This document shows positions 1 to 6,029 of a stretch of DNA of 11,158 bases, piece after piece. The position numbers and the translations under genes are program-made. This stretch comes from Crenothrix polyspora (lineage in GTDB: Bacteria; Pseudomonadota; Gammaproteobacteria; Methylococcales; Methylomonadaceae): contig CAMDOP010000087.1 in assembly GCA_945903675.1 (NCBI GenBank), positions 1 through 11,158 on the forward strand. Reading direction: 5' to 3'. How positions within the stretch are numbered: the stretch's first letter is position 1; every line of letters starts with the position of its first letter. The notes below the pieces were generated by a model. The model ran no database searches. It saw only the letters and a list, made by a program, of their open reading frames with translations, and was not told the DNA's origin.

Positions 1-50
1 AGGGGGTTGCGGCTAAAACGCAGCCATTCTATCGGGATCAAGGTCATCAT
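1..50 (-). CDS. Second ABC-2 permease subunit, N-terminal fragment (cut by window edge)
   Basis: On the minus strand an ATG at 50-48 overlaps the TGA stop of the preceding permease (ATGA arrangement) and reads MMTLIPIEWLRFSRNP with no stop before the window edge. The start of this reading (a basic, amphipathic stretch ending in RFSRNP before an expected first membrane helix) resembles the beginning of ABC-2 type permeases. ABC operons of this DUF3526 type usually carry two permease genes in tandem after the ATPase gene. Only 16 residues are visible, so the assignment rests on the overlap and on operon logic rather than on domain content. Confidence 0.6.
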   Translation of the reverse strand, partial: MMTLIPIEWLRFSRNP

Positions 51-1459
51 GGAGTTAATCTCTTAGCGGATAGGGATAATAATAACAGTGCTACGAGTAG
101 CCAAGCCGTCAAAACGACTAGATCTAACTGTGCCTGTTGCAAAGCAAACAGGCTGTCAGGTGGGCTATAGCTAAAATCTTTTACGCTACGCCAATCAGCA
201 CTCTCCCCTTTAGCATTGTGTTCAGTGCCATGGCTGCGCTCTCTGTCCCAGTCTTCGGTGAGGTTAATAAAGTAATGGCGATACGTTTCTGCCGCGTCTT
301 CAAAATGACGCTGATGCGCTAAATCCATACCAGCAAAGGTCATGGACAAAGAGCGCATGGCTAAGCTTGGGCCTAAGCTAGAGCAGATAAGTGTTAAGTG
401 CTGTTGCCGTAAAAAGTTATCACGTAAGCGATCAAAATGTAGGGCATGGACACGGCTAGAATAATGATCATTAAATTGACGATTTAACGACACAAAACCC
501 ACGGGCAATTCGTCTTTAGTATTGACGTGATACTGCGCCAATAATTGCGCTTCAAAAGCTTTGTTACGCTGCTCGTGATTGCCGTCGCCATTAATCCCTA
601 GCTCTATATCTTGTTTAATTGCCGCCCAAAATACCTCAGCACTCGGATTCGGCGACCCCATTTGTGCCAATACCGCACCCAAACGCGGGCCAATGAATAC
701 AGAGCCTAGCCAGAAAGCCAATAAAAAGAATAAAGTAATGCGACTGGTTTTAAAGTAAGCCGAAGCGGCAATAGCAAGGGCTGCAAATATCGCGTAATAC
801 AACAAAAATGACAGTAACAACAAACCCAGACGAAGCCCTTCGTCGGCGCTTAAGTTAAAACTTTCTTGTAGTAGTAAAAAGGCCAGTAGTAAGACGGGAG
901 ACAACACCAAACTAAATGCCGCTAATAAACCCAGCAATTTACCAAACACTAAAGCTTGGGTATTCAGCCCCAAGCTATGCAACATCCGCAAGGTGCCGCG
1001 TTCACGTTCTTGACTGATGCTATTAAAGGTTAAAGCCACGATCAGTAAAGGCAGTAAAGCATAGAGTACAAAGCTGGTGGTCATTTGCCCAAAACGATGA
1101 GCCAGTGTTTCATCTGCACTAGGATTAAAGCGTTCAAAATTGCGTTTGTGCGGTTCTAGCCATAAAGATTGACCGATAAAAGGTCTTAAGCCTGGATCTA
1201 AGGCGGCTACGGCTGTATCGGGTTTAAAGACATAAATGCCGTAATGGGCTGCCGCATGGGGGCTCTTAACGCTTTGCGTATCCCATTGTTGTTTAGCGGT
1301 GCTGCCGACACTGAGTTTTTCTGTGCGCAGTTGTTGCGTCTGCATAGTCGAGGACAATAAAAAGCCAACAAAAATCACCAGCAATGAACAACCCAGTATC
1401 AATAAGCGGCCATCACGCAAGGTAGAAACAAATTCTTTGTGGACGATAGCGCCTATCAT
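47..1459 (-). CDS. ABC-2 type transporter permease, DUF3526/NosY-like
   Basis: A 470-residue inner-membrane permease subunit. A first hydrophobic helix lies around residues 20-38. A periplasmic stretch of about 85 residues follows, then further hydrophobic segments at roughly 127-147, 172-198, 207-232 and 240-258, a second long soluble region (about 260-440), and a last helix at about 445-463. The motif QERERGTLRMLHSLG (about 150-164) is the typical cytoplasmic coupling loop of ABC-2 permeases. This architecture, with a large soluble part between the membrane core and a C-terminal helix, is that of DUF3526-containing permeases related to NosY (COG1277). The start overlaps the ATPase stop by 4 bases and its stop overlaps the next gene's start, so the three are translationally coupled. 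Substrate and direction of transport cannot be read from the sequence. Related genes often sit beside TonB receptors. Confidence 0.88.
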   Translation of the reverse strand: MIGAIVHKEFVSTLRDGRLLILGCSLLVIFVGFLLSSTMQTQQLRTEKLSVGSTAKQQWDTQSVKSPHAAAHYGIYVFKPDTAVAALDPGLRPFIGQSLWLEPHKRNFERFNPSADETLAHRFGQMTTSFVLYALLPLLIVALTFNSISQERERGTLRMLHSLGLNTQALVFGKLLGLLAAFSLVLSPVLLLAFLLLQESFNLSADEGLRLGLLLLSFLLYYAIFAALAIAASAYFKTSRITLFFLLAFWLGSVFIGPRLGAVLAQMGSPNPSAEVFWAAIKQDIELGINGDGNHEQRNKAFEAQLLAQYHVNTKDELPVGFVSLNRQFNDHYSSRVHALHFDRLRDNFLRQQHLTLICSSLGPSLAMRSLSMTFAGMDLAHQRHFEDAAETYRHYFINLTEDWDRERSHGTEHNAKGESADWRSVKDFSYSPPDSLFALQQAQLDLVVLTAWLLVALLLLSLSAKRLTP

Positions 1460-2181
1460 GCCAAGCCTCGGGCATGAGCCAGATACTTATGCTCTAACTC
1501 ATCATGCTGCACAGTATGAGCATCAAATTCTTCGACTAAACGACCTTGCTTCATGATGCCGATACGATCAGCCACTTGTTTAGCATTAAATAAATCATGG
1601 GTTGCCATTAACACCGCCATACCTAAATCGGCTGCCGCCCTGATGCGATTGGCAAAATCATTAGCGGCACTGGGATCGAGTCCTGAGGTTGGTTCATCTA
1701 ATAACATAGCTTTTGCATTTTTGGCCGAGGCAATCGCCAAACCCACTTTTTGACGCATGCCTTTGGAATAACTGCCCACCCGTTTAACGTGGGCATCGGC
1801 TTGCAAACCACTGTCTGTTAATAACTGCCGCGCTAACTCAGTGCTAATATTAATGCCCGCCAAGGTGCAGAAGAACGTTAAGTTTTCTACGCCCGTCATT
1901 AATTCATATAAGGCTACATTTTCGGGTAGATAAGCAATCTTGGCACGAACTAAGGCTGAATGCTCATGAGCTGACAATCCTTCAATCAACACCTCGCCGC
2001 TAGTCGGACGATTAAAGGTTAAAAAGGTACTAATCGTCGTGCTTTTGCCAGCGCCATTACCGCCTAATAAAGCATAAACACAACCTTTAGGCACACAAAG
2101 ATTTAAGGTGTCGATTGCGAGATGTTGTTTGTAATGAACGATTAAGTTTTTAGCTTCGAGTACAGGGACTTGTTGGGTCAT
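1456..2181 (-). CDS. ABC transporter ATP-binding protein (ABC-2/NosF-like)
   Basis: The nucleotide-binding subunit that powers the two permeases downstream. From the ATG at 2181 it is 241 residues. Walker A is GGNGAGKS at 40-47, the ABC signature is YSKGMRQ at 138-144 (SKGM variant), Walker B with the catalytic Glu is MLLDEP at 159-164, the D-loop SGLDP follows, and the switch His is H195 in ATHD. All catalytic elements are present, so it should be an active ATPase. The reading frame can be extended six codons to a TTG at 2199, but no ribosome binding site precedes that TTG; a GGAAAA lies upstream of the ATG, at somewhat long spacing, so I prefer the ATG. It is the first gene of the operon. 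Regulatory box A lies about 180 bases upstream and one of its halves faces this gene. Confidence 0.93.
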   Translation of the reverse strand: MTQQVPVLEAKNLIVHYKQHLAIDTLNLCVPKGCVYALLGGNGAGKSTTISTFLTFNRPTSGEVLIEGLSAHEHSALVRAKIAYLPENVALYELMTGVENLTFFCTLAGINISTELARQLLTDSGLQADAHVKRVGSYSKGMRQKVGLAIASAKNAKAMLLDEPTSGLDPSAANDFANRIRAAADLGMAVLMATHDLFNAKQVADRIGIMKQGRLVEEFDAHTVQHDELEHKYLAHARGLA

Positions 2182-2361
2182 GGGCGAGGTATTTTCCAAA
2201 TAAACAAAATGTCGTAAAACGCAGATTTTTTGAAGACCGCATTCAAGGCTTGGGTGTTGATGCGAGCAAAGCTTAATACATAAGATCTAAGCAGGTAAAG
2301 CATTAATTTTAAAGACTAAAGCTATGCGGCATTAATTACAATCGCGCTTAATTCAGAAATA

Positions 2362-2410
2362 GGGCATATGCCTTATTTTTTTAAAAAAGTGTGGCATATC
2401 ACCTAGTTTT
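2362..2410. promoter_or_regulatory. Regulatory box A: divergent pair of GGCATAT elements
   Basis: This is the notable part of the 353-base gap between the ABC operon and the small ORF. The right half (plus strand, 2384-2410) contains AAAAAGTGTGGCATAT followed by CACCTAGTTTT. The left half, read on the minus strand, contains TAAGGCATATGCCCTA. The two face away from each other around a shared A/T tract, one toward the ABC operon and one toward the small ORF and peroxiredoxin. CATATCACCTAGTTTT (2395-2410) recurs exactly at 7158-7173, and GGCATATCACCTA (2393-2405) recurs at 4531-4543. A possible -10 (TATAAC, 2430-2435) lies downstream of the right half, at a distance that would make the box abut the -35, as is common for AraC-type activators. 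A GCGGCATTAAT stretch at 2326-2336 resembles repeats near box B. I see nothing else in 2182-2361. Confidence 0.62.
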
Positions 2411-2534
2411 AAATAAACATAAACACAGATATAACGAACTAAGTAGTTGAAAAGTATAGCTAAGGTAATATTGGCCTATTTTGTGCTTTAACAAACAATT
2501 CATTCAATGTAATTTATTTTAGGAGTTAGGTATT

Positions 2535-2672
2535 ATGTCAAGAATCAAGCCGCTATCAGAGCCCTCTGATTGTGTAATTGAGAAAGCAACTAATCTTATT
2601 GCTTTAAGCGATAAGATTAAGTTGTTTATCAGTAAAATAAGCCTAAAATCCATTTTTAATATGTCACGTTAA
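2535..2672 (+). CDS. Small protein of unknown function, 45 aa
   Basis: An ATG at 2535 preceded by AGGAG at 2521-2525 (9-base spacing) opens a 45-codon frame ending in TAA at 2672. The product starts MSRIKPLSEPSDCVIEKAT, has a single Cys (residue 13), and has a lysine-rich amphipathic C-terminal half with LIALSDKIKLFISKISLKSI around 21-40. There is no signal peptide or membrane helix and I recognise no family. The strong ribosome binding site and its position just downstream of box A argue that it is translated. It could be a small regulatory or export substrate peptide, or the leader of the peroxiredoxin transcript, which begins 135 bases further on with no clear terminator between. A chance frame of this length in AT-rich DNA remains possible. 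Confidence 0.45.
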   Translation: MSRIKPLSEPSDCVIEKATNLIALSDKIKLFISKISLKSIFNMSR

Positions 2673-2807
2673 CTGACTACCATTCGGTAATTGCTGGCTT
2701 AAATGGCAGCTAAAGACACTACTTGCTAATCCTAGTTTTAACATAGTCTCTTCAAAGAAGAGCAGATAGCATAACGATTCATCAACATTTACATACAGAG
2801 ATAAAGC

Positions 2808-3347
2808 ATGCAAAAGAAAAACCCTATCCTAAAACAACTGGCGCTATTATTGTCTTGGCTGCCTTTTGCCGCAGCTGTTCATGCAGACGGTTTAGCTGTT
2901 GGCCAGCCAGCACCATTATTCCAATTGAAAGCTCAAGATGGCACTGAGTTTAATTTGGCTGCTCGTAAAGACATAGGCTGGACAGTGCTGTATTTCTATC
3001 CAAAAGCAGGAACGCCTGGCTGTACAAAACAAGCCTGTGCCTTTCGCGACGCAATACAAGTTATTCGAAATAATAATGCTGAAGTTTATGGCATAAGCAC
3101 CGATGAAGTACAAAGTTTGCTGGCATTTCATCAAGAACATAAACTCAGCTTTAATTTATTATCTGATCCAGACGCAAAGGTAACTGATGCCTACGGTGTA
3201 AAAATGCCCGTTATAAAAATGGCAAAACGTTGGACCTTTATTATTGATCCCTCTTTAGTCATAAGACAGATTGATGACGATGTAGACCCTGCCTTAGATG
3301 CTCAGAAAGTTGCAGAGCAATTAAAAAAGCTACAAGCGGAAAAGTAG
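2808..3347 (+). CDS. Exported peroxiredoxin, PrxQ/BCP type
   Basis: A 179-residue thiol peroxidase of the AhpC/TSA superfamily that reduces hydrogen peroxide or organic peroxides. The peroxidatic cysteine is C72 in KAGTPGCTKQAC and the resolving cysteine is C77, five residues on, the atypical 2-Cys arrangement of the BCP/PrxQ group. YFYPK before the site and FRD after it are also family hallmarks. Residues 1-26 form a Sec signal peptide: basic start MQKKN, a hydrophobic core, and AVHA before DGLAVGQPAP, so the enzyme should act in the periplasm, whereas classical Bcp is cytoplasmic. The ATG at 2808 follows a purine-rich AGAGATAAAG. It ends at a hairpin terminator. It may share a transcript with the small ORF and be controlled through box A. 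Confidence 0.93.
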   Translation: MQKKNPILKQLALLLSWLPFAAAVHADGLAVGQPAPLFQLKAQDGTEFNLAARKDIGWTVLYFYPKAGTPGCTKQACAFRDAIQVIRNNNAEVYGISTDEVQSLLAFHQEHKLSFNLLSDPDAKVTDAYGVKMPVIKMAKRWTFIIDPSLVIRQIDDDVDPALDAQKVAEQLKKLQAEK

Positions 3348-3372
3348 GTTTAGATAAAAGTTATTCAAATTA

Positions 3373-3407
3373 GCAAGCTAGCCTAAGCCCCACTTAAGCT
3401 ACCTTGC
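3373..3407. terminator. Hairpin between convergent prx and yefM-yoeB
   Basis: GCAAGCTAGCCTAAG (3373-3387) and CTTAAGCTACCTTGC (3393-3407) form a 15-position stem with only two mismatches around the loop CCCCA. It lies 25 bases past the peroxiredoxin stop and between convergent genes. There is no long T-run on either side, so it may act as an RNA 3'-end stabiliser or a factor-assisted terminator. A GGCATATG at 3436-3443 downstream is probably chance. Confidence 0.6.
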
Positions 3408-3542
3408 TTCCATAATTATTGCTTATGCAATGCTCGGCATATGCTTCAAATGAGGTATAAGATTGCTCTTCGAAGTTGAATCCACCCCTATCAGATCGAT
3501 CTGCCTGCGCAATTATTAAACGCAGCAATTGATTCATTAGTC

Positions 3543-3797
3543 TCAATAGTGATAGCGAAGTTGGGCAATAAAAATAACGTTATCCTGATATTTATAAACA
3601 ATTCGGTGTTCGTCATCAATTCGCCGGGACCAGTAACCTGCCAGACCATGCTTTAACGGTTCAGGCTTACCAATACCTTCATAAGGGGTTCGTTGAATAT
3701 CGTTAATGAGCAGGTTTATGCGTTTAAGCATTTTTTTGTCGGTATTTTGCCAGTATAAATAGTTATCCCAAGCTTTAGGTGAGAAAGTGAGTTTCAT
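3543..3797 (-). CDS. yoeB: YoeB-family mRNA interferase toxin
   Basis: An 84-residue type II toxin that cleaves mRNA on the ribosome A site and is neutralised by YefM. Length and sequence match the YoeB/Txe family: it starts MKLTFSPKAWDNYLYWQ and carries PLKHGLAGYWSRRIDDEHRI in the middle. The residues known to be catalytic in E. coli YoeB are at the same numbers here: E46, R65, H83 and the C-terminal Y84. All are intact, so it should be active. Its ATG overlaps the yefM stop by four bases, the usual antitoxin-first coupled arrangement. Confidence 0.97.
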   Translation of the reverse strand: MKLTFSPKAWDNYLYWQNTDKKMLKRINLLINDIQRTPYEGIGKPEPLKHGLAGYWSRRIDDEHRIVYKYQDNVIFIAQLRYHY

Positions 3798-4045
3798 TCA
3801 ATGAGTTCTTTTTCCAGCCCATTTCCCGCTTCAAGCTCTGCTATGGAGGCTAGTAGATGTCTGGCATTGGCGGGTGAGCGTAAAAGGTATGTAGTTTCTT
3901 CCATAGACTGGTAATCTTCTAGCGACATCATAACAACAGGGGCTTCATTTTTACGGGTAATAATAATCGGCGCATGATCAAGACACACCTTTTCCATCGT
4001 TTTCGATAAATTAGAGCGAACAGCAGTATAGCTTATAGCATCCAT
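3794..4045 (-). CDS. yefM: YefM-family antitoxin
   Basis: An 83-residue antitoxin of the Phd/YefM family. It begins MDAISYTAVRSNLSKTMEKV, the N-terminal dimerisation and DNA-binding fold, continues with the typical PVVMMSLEDYQSMEET segment, and ends with an acidic tail (AELEAGNGLEKELIE) that should wrap YoeB. It binds YoeB and autorepresses the operon. The ATG at 4045 has GGGA about eight bases upstream. It is preceded by a near-consensus promoter and TGTAC repeats that fit the YefM operator. Confidence 0.96.
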   Translation of the reverse strand: MDAISYTAVRSNLSKTMEKVCLDHAPIIITRKNEAPVVMMSLEDYQSMEETTYLLRSPANARHLLASIAELEAGNGLEKELIE

Positions 4046-4057
4046 AATAATCCCAAA

Positions 4058-4114
4058 GAGTACAGGTACAGTTTTAAGTACAAAAATTGTAATAACTCTC
4101 CCTGTTCATGTCAA
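4058..4114 (-). promoter_or_regulatory. yefM-yoeB promoter and YefM operator
   Basis: On the minus strand TTGACA (4114-4109) and TACAAT (4091-4086) are separated by exactly 17 bases, a near-perfect sigma-70 promoter, giving a start near 4079. Three TGTAC motifs follow on the minus strand (GTAC cores at 4078-4081, 4066-4069 and 4060-4063). Known YefM operators are built on TGTACA cores, so these fit autorepression at the transcription start. Confidence 0.8.
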
Positions 4115-4225
4115 GCCACCCAAGCTATTCATACGGAAATAGGGTTCTATGAGAATCGTAAAGCTGTTTGCCCAGTCTACATATATGTTAGCAAGGTGAG
4201 CAGTGGATCGATCACTCCAGCGCAA
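4106..4225 (-). pseudogene. Remnant of a ParE/RelE-type toxin
   Basis: From a TTG at 4225 the minus strand reads LRWSDRSTAHLANIYVDWA, which looks like the start of a ParE/RelE-family toxin (W-S-D-R-S/A-x-x-H-L-x-x-I-Y pattern). After about 20 residues the similarity stops and the frame ends at 4106, giving about 39 residues instead of the usual 90-100. The start overlaps the end of the antitoxin remnant, as expected of an antitoxin-toxin pair. The toxin's catalytic/C-terminal part is missing, so it should be inactive. The yefM promoter lies over the deletion edge. Family assignment is from recalled pattern. Confidence 0.55.
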
Positions 4226-4450
4226 TTTGCAACTTCGCAATTTTATCTTCCAAGACCACTCCAGCATATCATCATCAATCACTCTGCCGGCTTGGGCGTC
4301 GTATAAACCTTGTTGCACGGCAGATAGAAATCTGGATTGGGTATTTAAACGCTCAAATTCGCTGGGCGATAGTACAACGGCTGCGGGTTTACCGTTCTGG
4401 GTAATGATGATGAATCGATTGCTACTATTAATAGTTAGATTCCAGTCATA
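4212..4450 (-). pseudogene. Frameshifted Phd/YefM-like antitoxin remnant
   Basis: The minus strand from about 4429 reads SNRFIIITQNGKPAAVVLSP, then SEFERLNTQSRFLSAVQQG and LYDAQAGRVIDDDMLEWS, a clear Phd/YefM-type antitoxin body. Immediately after this the frame is lost by one base. In the neighbouring frame the expected tail LEDKIAKLQIALE appears and stops at 4212. A one-base deletion in the codon after TGG (near 4248) explains both parts. The N-terminal DNA-binding segment expected before SNRFIII is also absent: the upstream frame is open to 4519 but has no ATG start and is not antitoxin-like. It therefore appears broken at both ends, paired with the toxin remnant just downstream. Confidence 0.7.
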
Positions 4451-4521
4451 ACTGCCATCGATAATAAAGAAATTTGTAAACAGTACACAACTATTGTTTG
4501 TTGTCTTTGCCAGCCCTAATT

Positions 4522-4570
4522 AAAAAGTAAGGCATATCACCTATTGAGTGTGTCATATGCCACACTTTTT
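4522..4570. promoter_or_regulatory. Regulatory box B: convergent pair of GGCATAT elements
   Basis: Plus strand: AAAAAGTAAGGCATATCACC followed by TA (4522-4543). Minus strand (4570 downwards): AAAAAGTGTGGCATATGAC. The minus half shares 16 identical bases (AAAAAGTGTGGCATAT) with the plus half of box A, and the plus half shares GGCATATCACCTA with it. Here the two elements point toward each other, with A-tracts outside, the reverse of box A. A TATCTT at 4570-4575 could be a -10 for transcription toward the M41-like gene, leaving a leader of about 250 bases. Confidence 0.6.
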
Positions 4571-4665
4571 ATCTTTATTACCTAAATGAACCTTAAAAAA
4601 CAGAGCTTTTAGTCACTTATCAATAAACAAAACTAATAGTTAATGCAAACACTATGCCAACTATA

Positions 4666-4693
4666 GCGGCATAATGTCGCGCGGCAATATGTC
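4666..4693 (+). repeat. Direct repeat GCGGCATAATGTC / GCGGCAATATGTC
   Basis: Two 13-base near-copies start 15 bases apart (4666-4678 and 4681-4693) in the leader of the M41-like gene. A related GCGGCATTAAT occurs upstream of the ABC operon at 2326-2336. They could be a second regulator site; the evidence is similarity alone. Confidence 0.35.
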
Positions 4694-4723
4694 ACATTTT
4701 CAGGGCTCTTGATTGTCATTAGA

Positions 4724-4756
4724 ATGCTTGCAACTCTTCTGTGCTCCTGCTCCTAA
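4724..4756 (+). CDS. Possible leader peptide MLATLLCSCS
   Basis: An ATG at 4724 opens a ten-codon frame, MLATLLCSCS, ending in TAA at 4754-4756, 29 bases before a terminator hairpin. Two Cys and two Ser codons alternate at its end, as might be expected of a stalling or amino-acid-sensing leader. The ribosome binding site is poor, and the frame is short enough to be chance. Confidence 0.2.
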   Translation: MLATLLCSCS

Positions 4757-4784
4757 AGGATTAGAGTTACCTTCCTTCCTCTTA

Positions 4785-4815
4785 ATACGGTCAGTTTCTT
4801 GGCCGTATCTTTTTT
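4785..4815 (+). terminator. Terminator hairpin (possible attenuator) in leader of M41-like gene
   Basis: ATACGGTC (4785-4792) pairs with GGCCGTAT (4801-4808) over an 8-base stem including one G-T pair, with an 8-base loop, followed by CTTTTTT. It sits only 18 bases before the ATG at 4834, with no complete plus-strand gene upstream to terminate. Upstream, AACTCT (4732-4737) and AGAGTT (4763-4768) could form an alternative structure. Confidence 0.6.
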
Positions 4816-4833
4816 ATACAGTTGGTGCGAATC

Positions 4834-5496
4834 ATGAAAAGATCCCATTTAATTGATATTCCCCCTATCAGCCATGATGCAGAATTTATTAGGCAAGTTG
4901 CTTTTCACGAAGCAGGTCACGCCGCTGCTATTCATATTAGAAACAAACAACAACAATTACCCCCTATCTACTTTCAAATCTACATTAATCACGCTTATAA
5001 AGGCAATGAATGTACTTACAGTGCTTATGAAAACGCTAATGCCTATCTGACTAAAATAGAAGACGGACGCTTGATCCATACTCTTCCTTCTTCAGTTGCT
5101 AAAGCGATTAGTGATTTCACGCCAACGCAAGAATTCCAATATCAAGTCGCTTTTGAAGCCGATATCGTTAATTTGTTGGCAGGCCCGCTGTCTGAAGCGA
5201 ACTATATCGCGATGAGAGATGATGAACCTTTTAATGCAAATCTTGTTCATCTTGATGCCTTACATTTTTACGGTGGTCGTTCTGACATAGCAACCATTAA
5301 CGACTATATCGATTGCCTTGAACTGACTCTGGCGCAACGCCAAGCAAAATTAATCTCGCTCTTTTTAAAAGCCTTTGCCTTCATTAAAGACCCCGCTAAT
5401 TGGCGCGCAATTTTAACCTTGGCGGAATACATTATTTCCAGCAAAAAAAATATCATCGTTTATGAAGATATTGCTAACGTATTAACTATTTTATGA
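4834..5496 (+). CDS. Stand-alone M41 (FtsH-like) metallopeptidase-domain protein
   Basis: A 220-residue protein with the zinc-peptidase motif HEAGH at 25-29 (VAFHEAGHAAAIH), the form found in FtsH (family M41). Later FtsH-like landmarks are LAGPLSEANYI (about 115-125), matching the FtsH GGR-AEE helix, and GGRSDIATIND (about 147-157), whose Asp151 is placed where FtsH has its third zinc ligand. The AAA+ ATPase module and membrane helices of FtsH are absent, so any proteolysis would be ATP-independent or need a partner. No signal peptide is visible, so it is probably cytoplasmic. The frame can be extended to TTG 4822 or GTG 4825, but ATG is preferred; the ribosome binding site is weak. Its stop overlaps the start of the next small frame (ATGA). 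Substrate unknown. Confidence 0.75.
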   Translation: MKRSHLIDIPPISHDAEFIRQVAFHEAGHAAAIHIRNKQQQLPPIYFQIYINHAYKGNECTYSAYENANAYLTKIEDGRLIHTLPSSVAKAISDFTPTQEFQYQVAFEADIVNLLAGPLSEANYIAMRDDEPFNANLVHLDALHFYGGRSDIATINDYIDCLELTLAQRQAKLISLFLKAFAFIKDPANWRAILTLAEYIISSKKNIIVYEDIANVLTIL

Positions 5497-5666
5497 GCCT
5501 AATGAATGACGAAGAACGTTTAGAAAAAATAAATAAGATGCTGTAGGTTAAAGAGGGCCATGCCTTTATCTACAATGATAAATTCATAACTTTACTAGAA
5601 GACTTAAAATACACTCTAATTCAGAAACTTAATGTCGGCATCATGCCGTATAAAGTACGTCAATAG
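5493..5666 (+). pseudogene. Small gene coupled to the M41-like gene, interrupted by an amber codon
   Basis: An ATG at 5493 overlaps the stop of the M41-like gene (ATGA) and reads MSLMNDEERLEKINKML, then a TAG at 5544-5546. The same frame continues with VKEGHAFIYNDKFITLLEDL and on to IMPYKVRQ, stopping at 5664-5666. The coding-like composition on both sides suggests one small gene of about 57 codons with a CAG-to-TAG change. I recognise no family. Alternatively the first 17 codons are a complete tiny peptide and the rest is chance. Confidence 0.45.
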
Positions 5667-5796
5667 CGCTTTGTTTGAAATCAATTTACAAGCCAAGCCT
5701 CTTCATTTACTTGGTAATTGGGAGGTGTAGTGGGCTGTTCATTCTGAGCTAAGCCCAGAAAATCGCACAGGTTAGAAAGTCGTAACCTCATTTTAA
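5665..5796 (+). pseudogene. Decayed coding remnant, unknown
   Basis: In the frame one base ahead of the preceding remnant the plus strand reads SALFEINLQAKPLHLLGNWE followed by V, a TAG at 5728, WAVHSELSPENRTG, a TAG at 5773, KVVTSF, and TAA at 5794. The protein-like stretches broken only by TAG codons look like decayed coding sequence, possibly the end of the same gene after a frameshift. The PLH-L-GNW pattern recalls RelE/HigB toxins but is too weak to assign. Confidence 0.25.
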
Positions 5797-5891
5797 AGGC
5801 ATTGATATTGTCAGGTCTTTATTAAGTAACCCCCATTAAATCTGTATGCCTTGCTCATTGTCGAGAAGCTCACTGCCTCAGCTTAGATTGT

Positions 5892-5912
5892 CATAGCAAG
5901 TCCCTTGCTATG
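5892..5912. terminator. Perfect hairpin between convergent genes
   Basis: CATAGCAAG (5892-5900) and CTTGCTATG (5904-5912) form a perfect 9-base stem around TCC, between the M41-like unit (plus) and araC (minus). No T-run follows. A looser inverted pair GGCGCT/AGCGCC lies at 5951-5956 and 5981-5986. Otherwise I see nothing in 5797-6029. Confidence 0.4.
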
Positions 5913-6029
5913 GGCATGCATCATGGCTTTTGCTGCGTAGGTACTTGCTGGGCGCTGATAAGTTGGAACCTGTATTTGTTAGCGCCAGAGGAACTACCTT
6001 AACTTCTCGCCAAGAGTCAGCTCAGTAGC

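Noticed and set aside
2535..2672. Small ORF as a methanobactin or PQQ precursor peptide
   Set aside because: It has a single Cys and no Cys-containing C-terminal core, lacks the Glu/Tyr pair of PqqA, and no matching biosynthetic enzymes are in the window.
3436..3443. GGCATATG resembling the shared regulatory box
   Set aside because: Only the 8-base palindromic core matches; the A-tract and CACCTA flanks are missing and it lies between convergent gene ends.
4203..4451. Plus-strand 82-codon frame
   Set aside because: It lies opposite the antitoxin/toxin remnants, whose minus-strand translation has clear family motifs.
5665..5796. Remnant as a HigB/RelE toxin
   Set aside because: Only a few residues fit (PLH-L-GNW) and the downstream residues diverge, so no family is assigned.
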